64,000 bases of DNA, from positions 1 through 64,000 of the forward strand of contig SVOR01000001.1 of the NCBI GenBank assembly GCA_015066295.1. The letters run 5' to 3'. Both the position numbers and the translations under genes were made by a program. The notes below the pieces were generated by a model that saw nothing but the letters and a program-made list of their open reading frames with translations, ran no database searches and was not told where the DNA came from. Source of the DNA: Oscillospiraceae bacterium (GTDB lineage Bacteria; Bacillota; Clostridia; Oscillospirales; Acutalibacteraceae). Shown one piece after another: positions 6,863 to 14,800 of this stretch; within the stretch, counting starts at the first letter, position 1; each line of letters starts with the position of its first letter.

Positions 6863-8047
6863 TTATTTTGTTCTTTCAAGAGTATAATAAAATTTCCCTT
6901 GGTACCAAGCTCTATCTCTTTCTCCCCAACAATCATTATCAAAGTCATACCATAACGTTTCACTTTCTACATGTCCATAATGTGAAGAGCGCCCGCAAGT
7001 ACATTCTGTGTCAAATTCTATTGACAATTCTCTTGTATCTAAGGGTGCCTTGAATTTTGCTGTATATTCGTCATCCGAATACGTGTTTTGATATATATAT
7101 TGACCTTCTATCATATTTGTATCTTTATTATACGATGTGATTTTTAATTCCCTTTTACTAAAAAAGGCACCGCCAAATTCTTTGTAATAATAAAAAGTGC
7201 CAATTAAAGCGTCATAATCTAGTTTTATATCATACACGACCGCCGCTATCGAATCGTTCCCCAAGTTTGATGTTTGCCAACCATACTTCTGATCAAAAGT
7301 AAAAGTCACACTAGAATAAACCGTATAATTGTTTTCAGGCGATTCAATATATACTACATCTACTCCATTTGTCAAATCCGTTTCTTGCGAAATAGTATAA
7401 TTGGCTAACGTCGGATTTACCCATTCTTCACAACTTTCTCTTTTATAAGAACCGATATTCAACATTTTATAGTCTATTCCACGCAATGGCACTGTAGTTT
7501 TTCTTACCGTTTCATGCTCATCTAAAATCCAACCACCATCGTCATAATAATTATATACTAATTTAATTTGAAGTTCTGTTTGATAATACTCATTTGATAT
7601 ACCTACATTACAATAAACAATATCCTCTTTATCTTCAACATTGGTTTGTCTTTTATCAATTTCAACCGAATCCACTTTATACGATGAAAACGGCGTATAC
7701 AAACATTCTATTACACCTTCCGTAACGACTGGCAACTCACCAATATCCGCCTTAATTTTATTCATAGGCGTTCCTGTGTGTTTTGAGTTGGATAGAATTA
7801 CAGTAACGATTATCGCAATGCACACAACTACTGCTGCAATTATTCCAATCTTTTTATAATTCATCGGCCTTTTGTCTGTTGTTTCATTATAAGCCTGATT
7901 ATACGCTTTTTCGAGTTTGTCTGAAAGGTTTTCTTCTTTTTTCTCTAACAAACATCCGCAAAACGTGCAAAATTCCGTCTGTACATCATATTTGCTCTTA
8001 CATTCGGGACAAACTATAAACTCGCCTCTTTTATTTTCGTTTTCCAT
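6863..8047 (-). CDS. Zinc-ribbon single-pass membrane protein
   Basis: 394 residues. The N-terminal zinc ribbon has Cys13-x2-Cys16 and Cys27-x2-Cys30. A cytoplasmic linker is followed by one membrane segment at about 67-86 (IGIIAAVVVCIAIIVTVIL), and the remaining ~300 residues are extracytoplasmic and beta-rich. I do not recognise the extracytoplasmic domain; it has a CTCGRSSHYGH stretch near 350 and a Trp/Tyr-rich end. The gene begins 18 bp after the CHAP gene stop, so the two should share a transcript. The cytoplasmic zinc ribbon plus outer domain suggests an envelope-sensing or scaffold protein, which is inference. Confidence 0.6.
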   Translation of the reverse strand: MENENKRGEFIVCPECKSKYDVQTEFCTFCGCLLEKKEENLSDKLEKAYNQAYNETTDKRPMNYKKIGIIAAVVVCIAIIVTVILSNSKHTGTPMNKIKADIGELPVVTEGVIECLYTPFSSYKVDSVEIDKRQTNVEDKEDIVYCNVGISNEYYQTELQIKLVYNYYDDGGWILDEHETVRKTTVPLRGIDYKMLNIGSYKRESCEEWVNPTLANYTISQETDLTNGVDVVYIESPENNYTVYSSVTFTFDQKYGWQTSNLGNDSIAAVVYDIKLDYDALIGTFYYYKEFGGAFFSKRELKITSYNKDTNMIEGQYIYQNTYSDDEYTAKFKAPLDTRELSIEFDTECTCGRSSHYGHVESETLWYDFDNDCWGERDRAWYQGKFYYTLERTK

Positions 8048-8065
8048 TTGCAGTGCACTCCAGTA

Positions 8066-10054
8066 CTATTTTTTCTTTTTCACTAATTTTCCTTTCAACA
8101 GTATTATAGCAACTACGACACCCGAAACCGCTATAACCGCCGCTAAGATATTGAGCATAAGCGGAAGCGACCATTTCCCGCGATTATCTGTCTTTTTTGC
8201 TGACGTGTTTTTTTGCGCATCACTCACAATTTTAGGAATCGTTTCCTCTTCTTTAATTTCGCACACACCGCATTTCCTTACGGCTAAACCTTCCGAATCC
8301 ACAGTTGCTTCGTTAATTATAGTCCACATTGAAAAAGTATGACCTGTTGCAGAAATTGTTTGTTCCTCTATTTGTTTACATATGCTACATATACGTTGTT
8401 GTGAACCATCTGTCGTACAGGTCTCTTGTGCCGTTGTTTTCCATTCGCCAAAAGTGTGTGTATGACCGTCGGCCGCTAATTTTGCGATAGTCACCGTTTC
8501 GGTTTTTGAGCAACCATTTCTTGTGCATTTTCTCGTCTTTTTACCCGCAGAATCAACTGTTGCCTCTTGAGTTACCGTCCACTCAGACCAAGAATGGCCC
8601 AAAGACGAAACCGTAGTTATACTACTTTTCGCATTACATCTTGAGCAATGATGTGATTTACTTCCTGCTACAGTACAGTTAGCCGACTTATCAATAGTCC
8701 ACGACGACGAATAGTTGTGACCAAGTGCTGAAATTGCCTGTGTATCGGTAGCAGAACACACTGAGCATTTACGCGTTTTACTGCCCTCCGCTATACAGGT
8801 TGCAGCCTTTGTTGTACTCCATGCACCATAAGAATGCCCCGTTGCCGCTATAGCAGTTACGCTTGTCTTAGCACTGCAACGTGTGCAATGCTTTGACTTA
8901 CTACCTGCCGCAGTGCAGGTTGCCGCTTTATCTACCGTATATGAAGAAGAATAGTTATGCCCCAGTGCCGAAATCGACGCCGTTTCGGTCTTTGTACAAC
9001 CCGTGCATTTTCTTGTCTTGCTGCCCGCCGCAGTGCAGGTCGCAGCCTTAGTAGTGCTCCAGTTACCATATGAATGCGAGCCGGTAGTGGTAATAGAAAA
9101 TTCACTACTCCAATATTCTTCACCGTTTACAACCGCATAAAATTGGTAATAATATTTGGTAAGGTGAGTAGGCGTAAATTTAACCTCATTTTTAAAATCC
9201 CACGTCCCTGGAACATTATCTTTTTCGCTATAATTACCATATGTGGGGGCTTGATAATGGCTCCATCCATCTTTATAGGTGGTCCCATCTTTTCTAACTC
9301 GTATACCGATTTTTGTAACCGCATAACTCGATGGTTTACTAACATTAAAATGAACTACTGCATTATTATCACTGACTGTATTTTTACTTGTATTACTAGT
9401 AATACTAACCGACTTACACGCTGCACATGTAGAGATGACAGCCGTTTCTCCCGTATAGTAATAATCTCCACAACTGCACTTTTTATAATATTTATGGGGA
9501 TGCGCCGCTTCTTTCTCATGTATAGTGTAGTTGTGCGTATGAGTACCGCCTGAAGAAGATTCTGTAAAATAAATGAATCCTAATAAAATGTATGATGAAT
9601 ATGAATCTTTTTTATTTCCCACCGTACTGTTAACAGTCGCTCCCGTTCTTATACCTGTTCCATTTAATGCAGCTGTTTGAGATTCATTAAGCATTCCACC
9701 TTCATTAATGGTCATTTTACTACCATTTACTTTAGTAACAAAAGCAACATGTCCGTACGAACCACCTTGATATACTGCAATAGAATTTGCTTTAGCAACA
9801 CTTCCAGTACGATATCCGTTCCGAGCAGCACTATCCAACCAATTCTTAGCATCACCAAAATTAGGCATAGCAACACCTAATGTATCGTAAACCTGCTGCC
9901 ATACATAATATGTGCAACGAATCGTTGTGACACCATAAACTGTTTGATATTGAGGGTAAACATTTTTCACAGCTAAGACTGGTATCGGTAATATAGTTAA
10001 AAATAATGAGCATACTATTAGGCATATCAAAAAACTTTTTAAAACCTTTTTCAT
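8066..10054 (-). CDS. Secreted CHAP-domain cell-wall hydrolase with Cys/His repeats
   Basis: 662 residues. A signal peptide (1-28) leads into a CHAP amidase/peptidase domain (about 33-160), with catalytic Cys47 in TTIRCTYYVW and His102 in GGSYGHVAFVTKV. A spacer contains a short CxC..CxxC cluster (193-213), then a fibronectin-like region (about 215-325). Seven repeats of about 40 residues (327-608) follow, each starting H-[SNT]-[YWHF] and carrying C-x9-C-x2-C variants. A C-terminal membrane segment (about 631-654) with a Lys tail anchors it. CHAP enzymes cleave peptidoglycan. The RBS is AAGGGGAT, and the promoter and operators lie at 10083-10140, divergent from an HTH regulator. Confidence 0.85.
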   Translation of the reverse strand: MKKVLKSFLICLIVCSLFLTILPIPVLAVKNVYPQYQTVYGVTTIRCTYYVWQQVYDTLGVAMPNFGDAKNWLDSAARNGYRTGSVAKANSIAVYQGGSYGHVAFVTKVNGSKMTINEGGMLNESQTAALNGTGIRTGATVNSTVGNKKDSYSSYILLGFIYFTESSSGGTHTHNYTIHEKEAAHPHKYYKKCSCGDYYYTGETAVISTCAACKSVSITSNTSKNTVSDNNAVVHFNVSKPSSYAVTKIGIRVRKDGTTYKDGWSHYQAPTYGNYSEKDNVPGTWDFKNEVKFTPTHLTKYYYQFYAVVNGEEYWSSEFSITTTGSHSYGNWSTTKAATCTAAGSKTRKCTGCTKTETASISALGHNYSSSYTVDKAATCTAAGSKSKHCTRCSAKTSVTAIAATGHSYGAWSTTKAATCIAEGSKTRKCSVCSATDTQAISALGHNYSSSWTIDKSANCTVAGSKSHHCSRCNAKSSITTVSSLGHSWSEWTVTQEATVDSAGKKTRKCTRNGCSKTETVTIAKLAADGHTHTFGEWKTTAQETCTTDGSQQRICSICKQIEEQTISATGHTFSMWTIINEATVDSEGLAVRKCGVCEIKEEETIPKIVSDAQKNTSAKKTDNRGKWSLPLMLNILAAVIAVSGVVVAIILLKGKLVKKKK
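8597..9076 (-). repeat. Two tandem 240-bp units inside the CHAP gene
   Basis: Residues 327-406 and 407-486 are two copies of an 80-residue A+B unit. HSYG[NA]WSTTKAATC starts the A half and HNYSSS[YW]T starts the B half. The units correspond to 8837-9076 and 8597-8836, and indicate a recent internal duplication. Confidence 0.7.
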
Positions 10055-10082
10055 AATTTATCCCCTTTTTTAATTTTTTGTC

Positions 10083-10140
10083 TTGTCATAGGACAAGTTT
10101 TATGATTTCCTATGATAACATTATTTTTGTCCTATGTCAA
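10083..10140. promoter_or_regulatory. Three 22-bp-phased operator-like palindromes
   Basis: TTGTCATAGGACAA (10083-10096), ATTTCCTATGATAA (10105-10118) and TTGTCCTATGTCAA (10127-10140) are copies of a TTGTC-N4-GACAA palindrome, spaced exactly 22 bp. The outer two also pair as 22-nt inverted arms (10076-10097 and 10126-10147). They cover the CHAP promoter and the upstream region of the divergent HTH gene. Confidence 0.7.
10112..10140 (-). promoter_or_regulatory. Sigma-A promoter for the CHAP gene
   Basis: TTGACA at 10135-10140, 17-bp spacer, TATCAT at 10112-10117 on the minus strand. The -35 lies in operator copy 3 and the -10 in copy 2, so a bound repressor would block it. Confidence 0.75.
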
Positions 10141-10167
10141 GACAAAATCGAATGAGGTGAATGAAGC

Positions 10168-10416
10168 GTGGCACGAATAATTGACGGCAATAAGATGAAC
10201 TTAATCGGTGCACAGGTCAAAAAATTTCGCGCACAACGAAAAATGAGCCAGCAAAGCTTATCCAATAAATTAGAATTACTTGGTGTTTATGTTTGTCGCG
10301 GCTCAGTTTCAAGGGTTGAGGACTACTCAAGGACTGTTACCGATATTGAATTGTTCGCAATTGCAGAAGTTCTTGGAGTTTCAATCGAGGAACTCTTTGA
10401 CGCTAATTTGCAATAA
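10168..10416 (+). CDS. Small HTH (XRE/Cro-C1 type) transcriptional regulator
   Basis: 82 residues, nearly all one HTH_3 domain (about 10-77). Helix 2/3 is MSQQSLSNKLELLGVYVCRG, and the last part, VLGVSIEELF, is the usual end of the fold. No sensor domain. The start is GTG at 10168 with TGAGGTGA 7-8 nt upstream. It is divergent from the CHAP operon, and three palindromes lie between them, so it most likely represses itself and the CHAP operon; this is inference from layout. It ends at a strong hairpin convergent with galE. Confidence 0.85.
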   Translation: MARIIDGNKMNLIGAQVKKFRAQRKMSQQSLSNKLELLGVYVCRGSVSRVEDYSRTVTDIELFAIAEVLGVSIEELFDANLQ

Positions 10417-10440
10417 TTATTCTATTTAACATTTATAAAA

Positions 10441-10480
10441 AATGATGCCCAGTCTCAATTGCGAGACTGGGCATCATTAA
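10441..10480. terminator. Bidirectional terminator between the HTH gene and galE
   Basis: Perfect 16-bp stem, AATGATGCCCAGTCTC at 10441-10456 pairing with 10463-10478, six-base loop, A and T runs at the two sides. Confidence 0.9.
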
Positions 10481-10490
10481 TGTTTTACTT

Positions 10491-11504
10491 TTAGTTATTA
10501 TATCCGTTGGGGTTGTTCTTTTGCCAATTCCACGTATCAGCGCACATTTTTTCAACACCAAACTCTGCCTTCCAGCCGAGTACGTCAAGTGCCTTTGTAG
10601 CATCGGCGTAAACTTCGTCGGGGTCACCCGGACGGCGTGGGTCAATAACAAAGGGAATTTCTACACCTGAAGCGGCTTGGAAAGCATCCTTAAGCTGAAG
10701 CACGCTGGTGCCGTTACCTGTACCGAGGTTAAACTCGTCGCACTTCTCGTTTTTAAGTGCCCAGTCAACCGCTTTAACGTGACCGACTGCCAAATCGCAC
10801 ACGTGTATGTAATCGCGCACACCTGTGCCGTCGACGGTATTATAATCGTTGCCGAAAACGTGCAACTGCTCGCGTCTGCCAACCGCAACCTGTGCAATAT
10901 ACGGCATAAGGTTGTTGGGTATTCCCTTGGGGTCCTCACCTATTGTGCCGCTTTCGTGTGCGCCAATTGGGTTAAAGTAACGCAAGATTGCGATACCCCA
11001 GCTGTTATCCGACACATAAAGGTCACGCAAAATTTCCTCAATAAACAGCTTTGTTCTGCCGTAGGGGTTAATTGCGCCTGTGGGCATACCCTCTTTAAGC
11101 GGCATCTCCTTGGCTACACCGTAAACGGTTGCCGAGGACGAGAAAACAAACTTTTTAACGTCAAACTCACGCATAACCTCAAGTAAATAAATTGTGCTTA
11201 TAAGGTTATTATCATAATATTCTATCGGCTTGGCAACCGACTCGCCAACCGCTTTAAGACCTGCAAAATGGATAACGGCCTCAATTTTATTTTCGCTGAA
11301 AATCTTTCTGAGAGCATCCTTATCTCTTACGTCGTTTTCGTAAAATTTAACCTTTTTACCAACGATTTTTTCAACTCGGTTTAGTGACTCGCGATTACTG
11401 TTGTCAAGATTATCGACAACCACAACGTCGTAACCCGCCTTAATCATCTCAATACAGGTGTGGCTACCTATGTATCCTGCGCCACCCGTTACCAAAACTG
11501 CCAT
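10491..11504 (-). CDS. galE: UDP-glucose 4-epimerase
   Basis: 337 residues, the usual GalE length. The NAD-binding Rossmann motif GGAGYIGS is at 7-14, the catalytic Ser in FSSSATVYG near 124, and the Tyr148-x3-Lys152 pair in NPYGRTK. The UDP-sugar-binding part follows, with [13 protein letters not shown] near 262. It interconverts UDP-glucose and UDP-galactose in the cytoplasm (Leloir pathway, cell-surface polysaccharide supply). It stands alone with its own promoter; no galK/galT neighbours are present, so a biosynthetic role for surface glycans is as likely as galactose breakdown. Confidence 0.96.
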   Translation of the reverse strand: MAVLVTGGAGYIGSHTCIEMIKAGYDVVVVDNLDNSNRESLNRVEKIVGKKVKFYENDVRDKDALRKIFSENKIEAVIHFAGLKAVGESVAKPIEYYDNNLISTIYLLEVMREFDVKKFVFSSSATVYGVAKEMPLKEGMPTGAINPYGRTKLFIEEILRDLYVSDNSWGIAILRYFNPIGAHESGTIGEDPKGIPNNLMPYIAQVAVGRREQLHVFGNDYNTVDGTGVRDYIHVCDLAVGHVKAVDWALKNEKCDEFNLGTGNGTSVLQLKDAFQAASGVEIPFVIDPRRPGDPDEVYADATKALDVLGWKAEFGVEKMCADTWNWQKNNPNGYNN

Positions 11505-11535
11505 AGCTACATCTCCTAAAATATATTACCTACAT

Positions 11536-11564
11536 ATTATAGAACTTTTTATAACGTAATGCAA
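11536..11564 (-). promoter_or_regulatory. Sigma-A promoter for galE
   Basis: TTGCAT, 17 bp, TATAAT on the minus strand, about 32 bp before the galE ATG. Confidence 0.7.
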
Positions 11565-11667
11565 TAATAAAAAAATTTTTCATCAATATTTTGTAGAAAA
11601 TCGGCTGAAAAACGCAATTTTTTTCAATTTGTTGTGGAAAATCATTTTAAAGCAAAAATCGGGTCGG

Positions 11668-11696
11668 TTTACAAGCAAAAAAAATGATGATATAAT
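11668..11696 (+). promoter_or_regulatory. Sigma-A promoter for the DnaD-DnaC operon
   Basis: TTTACA, 17 bp, TATAAT, about 34 bp before the ATG at 11730. Confidence 0.75.
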
Positions 11697-11729
11697 GTAT
11701 TTGTATTTTTATGTTTTGGAGTATTATAT

Positions 11730-12662
11730 ATGAATTTTTCTATAAATACTGCGGTTTTTCAAAACACCTTTTCACTACCCGCCGATATTGCAGACAAGCA
11801 TTTAAAGCTTGCAAGTGCGACACAGTTAAAGGTTATTTTGTACATATTTAGAAATATAGCAAGCGGATGTGACACAGAGAAAATCGCGGCAGAACTAAAA
11901 CTCGATATAAGTGAAACCGAGGATGCCCTTTTATACTGGGCTAATGCAGGCATACTCACCTGCAATAATGCGGTTAATGAGGAAGTAGCAGCACCTGCAC
12001 CTAAAAAGAGGGTTCGCGCTAACATAATAAAGCCGAGCCGTGAGGAAATTGCGCGTCGCGGTTTTGAAAATCCACAAATACAGCTACTCCTTAACGAAGC
12101 GCAGATGAAATTTGGCAGACTCCTTAAAAACAGCGAGGCTTCCACCCTTGTGTGGTTACTCGATGACGAGGGTATGGATATTTCACTAATACTTATGCTT
12201 ATTGAGTATGCTATAACCGAAAATAAATGCAACATAAGCTTCATCGAGCGCACCGCTACCGATTGGCTTAACAACGGCGTTTCGTCAATTCTTGACGCCG
12301 AAAAGTATATTGCCGACCAATACATAAAGCGCACCGCTTGGAAGATTGTCGAAGCGGCATTCGGCATTGATGACCGTATGGCAAGCGCAAAGGAGCTTGA
12401 ATTATCAAACCTTTGGATAAACGAATGGGGCTTTGACCGCAAGATGCTGCGCCTCGCCTACGAAAAATGCGTCGATGCTAAATCTAAATTTATAATGTCA
12501 TACACCGCTAAAATTTTAGAGGGTTGGCACGCGTCAGGCTTTAAGACCGTCGAGGACGTTGCCGCAAATAACAACAAAAAAGCAGAAGAAAATACCGACT
12601 TTTCAACGCACGACTTTGACCTAATAGAAGAAATTTTAAACAGAGGATACGGAGAGAATTAA
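11730..12662 (+). CDS. DnaD-domain replication initiation protein
   Basis: 310 residues. An N-terminal winged-helix-like part (about 20-85, STQLKVILYIFRNIA) is followed by a basic linker (PKKRVRANIIKPSR) and DnaD/DnaB_2 type helical domains (about 105-180 and 190-270, with WLNNGVSSILDAEKYI and a W-x3-G motif in GWHASGF). These proteins help load the replicative helicase at oriC or at restart sites in Firmicutes. The DnaC-like loader follows two bases after the stop, which strongly supports the assignment. GGAG is seen upstream of the ATG. Confidence 0.85.
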   Translation: MNFSINTAVFQNTFSLPADIADKHLKLASATQLKVILYIFRNIASGCDTEKIAAELKLDISETEDALLYWANAGILTCNNAVNEEVAAPAPKKRVRANIIKPSREEIARRGFENPQIQLLLNEAQMKFGRLLKNSEASTLVWLLDDEGMDISLILMLIEYAITENKCNISFIERTATDWLNNGVSSILDAEKYIADQYIKRTAWKIVEAAFGIDDRMASAKELELSNLWINEWGFDRKMLRLAYEKCVDAKSKFIMSYTAKILEGWHASGFKTVEDVAANNNKKAEENTDFSTHDFDLIEEILNRGYGEN

Positions 12663-12664
12663 AA

Positions 12665-13627
12665 TTGGCTTACAGTAACGAAATCTATGCCCGCGCATTA
12701 AAGGAAATACGCGATGATGCAAACCGGCGCGAGCAAAAGTATAATTTTTTACTCGAACAGTTATATAAGGACGTACCGAGACTGACGGAAATTGACAATG
12801 CACTTGGTCGCATTGGCTCAAGGGCGGCCATTACTGCCCTTTCGGGTGATATGAAGGCGTTGTCTCAAATACAAAAGGATTCCGAGGAACTACAAAAAGA
12901 AAAGCAAGAAATTCTCCAAAGTGCAGGCATTAAGAAGCCCGAGCCGAAATGTAATTTTTGTAATGACACGGGTTATATCGGCAATAATTATTGCAGTTGT
13001 GTTAAATCGCTCGCTAAGAAAATGAGCTTTGAAGAATTATCAAAGCACATGCCGCTAAACAACCAACACTTTGATAATTTTGATTTAACCTTCTACCCGG
13101 ATAAAGCGGATAAAAACGGTATTGTACCTCGCAAAAATATGACAAGCGTTTTAAAGATGGCTAAGGAATACGCCATCAATTTTACACCATCATCAAAGAG
13201 TCTTTTGTTTATTGGCGATGTGGGACTCGGCAAGACTCATCTTTCACTATCCATCGTGTCAGAGGTGTTGGCTAAGGGCTACGACGTAGTGTACGGCTCG
13301 GCACAAAACCTTTTTTCTGCCGCCGAGCGCGAGCATTTTTCATATACGGGTGAGAGCGCCAAAACCGATGCTCTGCTGCAATGCGACCTGCTTGTAATTG
13401 ACGACCTTGGCACCGAGTTTATGACCTCGTTTACGCAGTCGTTATTTTACAATATTGTCAATACACGTTTGCTTACAGGCAAGCCCACAATAATTAACAC
13501 TAACCTTAATTTTAGGGAGCTTGAGGAACGTTACACAGCGCGAATTTCATCACGCTTTATGGGCGAATATAAATTGGTTAAATTCTTTGGCACAGACATA
13601 CGCCAACAAAAAATGATTGCAAAATAA
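12665..13627 (+). CDS. DnaC/DnaI-like AAA+ helicase loader
   Basis: 320 residues starting at TTG (12665), with GGAGAG about 10 nt upstream. Region 1-90 is helical. A zinc-binding cluster has Cys96, Cys99, Cys110 and Cys112. The AAA+ core has Walker A GDVGLGKTH (184-192), Walker B LLVIDDLGTE (about 242-251), sensor-1 Asn in TIINTNL and the arginine-finger stretch RISSRF. It loads the replicative helicase using ATP. The DnaD-domain protein upstream is its natural partner; the pair is a common clostridial arrangement. Confidence 0.9.
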   Translation: MAYSNEIYARALKEIRDDANRREQKYNFLLEQLYKDVPRLTEIDNALGRIGSRAAITALSGDMKALSQIQKDSEELQKEKQEILQSAGIKKPEPKCNFCNDTGYIGNNYCSCVKSLAKKMSFEELSKHMPLNNQHFDNFDLTFYPDKADKNGIVPRKNMTSVLKMAKEYAINFTPSSKSLLFIGDVGLGKTHLSLSIVSEVLAKGYDVVYGSAQNLFSAAEREHFSYTGESAKTDALLQCDLLVIDDLGTEFMTSFTQSLFYNIVNTRLLTGKPTIINTNLNFRELEERYTARISSRFMGEYKLVKFFGTDIRQQKMIAK

Positions 13628-13638
13628 ATACATAAATT

Positions 13639-13669
13639 AAATCCCCGAGTTTTAAACTCGGGGATTTTT
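13639..13669. terminator. Terminator between dnaC-like gene and M29 peptidase gene
   Basis: AATCCCCGAGTTT / AAACTCGGGGATT palindrome followed by a T run; works for both convergent genes. The CCCCGAG arm is also used at 21884-21917. Confidence 0.85.
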
Positions 13670-13671
13670 CA

Positions 13672-14745
13672 TTATAAATTTTTAATTGCTTCGTCGTCAT
13701 ATTCGCCGTCGCGACAAATAACAACGCCGTCAACCTCGATGGTTGGGAAATGTATATCGAAATCGATATGCTCATCCGAGTGGATAATCTCCTTACGATT
13801 GCGGTTGTTACCAATGGCAACGTGCACGCACTTAATGTGGTGACTGCCGTCAACCTTCCAACCGTAGATATCGTTTTCAACCGAGGTGGTTGTAACAATA
13901 CCAAGCTCGTCACAAATATCGGGCTTGGGCGACACGTCCTCCATAAGCTTATCAAGACGTGCAACCTGAATTTCGGGGCCCGAATAATCTACCAACATAC
14001 TGTTTTCGAATTTAAGCACCATCGGGTCCATATAAATTTCTCTATAACCGGGTATGTTAGGTCTAATTGGGAAGCCATGCTGATTATATGCACACTCCGA
14101 CGCGCCGTCGATTACGGCAACACCGGTTACACTGCCAAGGCTCGGCACAATGGCAACCTCAGAATAGAACGGAATGATACCGTTTACGGGGTACATACCG
14201 TCGGGAGCGCCGCCACCGAGAGCCTCGTCAAAGGTGCAGGTAATATCGGTGCCGCGCTTTGAGGTAACGTGAATTTGCTTAGCGCTTTTAAGCTTTTCGT
14301 AAAGAAGGTTGGCACGTGCGCGGTCGGCCATAATTCTCTTCTCGTTTATATCCCACTCGCCAATACCGCCAATTTCAAAGGTGAAACGCTTGTTGCCGCC
14401 AACAAGGGAGGTATCTCCATCCTTTTGGCTGCCCAAATATGTAGTAAAGCCCGTTTTAATTTGGGGAGTTGTCATAAAGGTAATATCAGCCGCCAAAATT
14501 GCCTGACGAAGCGGCTCCATAACGGGTATCTTGGTATAACCCTCTCTGCCGCCGTACATATCAACGTCACAAATGAAAACGTTTACGCCCCACTCTCTGG
14601 CTGCATCAGCAAAGGCTCTTGCATCAGAATACGACTCGCGGTCGGCAATAATCACAACGTTATCGCCTTTTTTTGCATCTGCAATTTTCTCTAAAACAAA
14701 TGCGGTGTTCTCTTTAATTTTCGGATTGTTTTGGTAAATAATCAT
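13672..14745 (-). CDS. M29-like aminopeptidase (aminopeptidase T superfamily)
   Basis: 357 residues counted from ATG 14745, chosen because AGAGGTG lies seven bases upstream; an in-frame start at 14841 adds 32 AT-rich codons without an RBS. The fold-typical phrases are an N-terminal domain with VVIIADRESYSDARAFADAA, and a C-terminal metal-site region with DGSHHIKCVHVAIGNN (about 308-323) and SDEHIDFDIHFPTIEVDG (about 331-348). These resemble thermophilic metallo-aminopeptidases and the related dihydroxypyridine dioxygenases, so the substrate is uncertain. It follows the DUF1846 gene by 55 bp on the same strand. Confidence 0.7.
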   Translation of the reverse strand: MIIYQNNPKIKENTAFVLEKIADAKKGDNVVIIADRESYSDARAFADAAREWGVNVFICDVDMYGGREGYTKIPVMEPLRQAILAADITFMTTPQIKTGFTTYLGSQKDGDTSLVGGNKRFTFEIGGIGEWDINEKRIMADRARANLLYEKLKSAKQIHVTSKRGTDITCTFDEALGGGAPDGMYPVNGIIPFYSEVAIVPSLGSVTGVAVIDGASECAYNQHGFPIRPNIPGYREIYMDPMVLKFENSMLVDYSGPEIQVARLDKLMEDVSPKPDICDELGIVTTTSVENDIYGWKVDGSHHIKCVHVAIGNNRNRKEIIHSDEHIDFDIHFPTIEVDGVVICRDGEYDDEAIKNL

Positions 14746-14800
14746 ATTACACCTCTTAGAATATATTATCCCAAAAGACCTTTCAATAAAAACAAAAAAA

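Noticed and set aside
8597..9076. CRISPR-like repeat array
   Set aside because: The repeats are 240-bp coding units in one frame, not short repeats with unique spacers. No cas gene is present in the window.
9074..9553. Plus-strand ORF of 159 codons opposite the CHAP gene
   Set aside because: Arises from the low-complexity repeat region; no RBS and no recognisable domain.
10677..11186. Antisense ORF of 169 codons in galE
   Set aside because: Mirror-frame shadow of a well-conserved gene; no RBS or family match.
11759..12442. Long antisense ORF (227 codons) inside the DnaD gene
   Set aside because: No RBS, Ser-rich unnatural composition, and the opposite strand encodes a clear DnaD-domain protein with promoter and partner gene.
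13750..14262. Antisense ORFs inside the M29-like gene
   Set aside because: Composition mirrors the real gene and no RBS is present.
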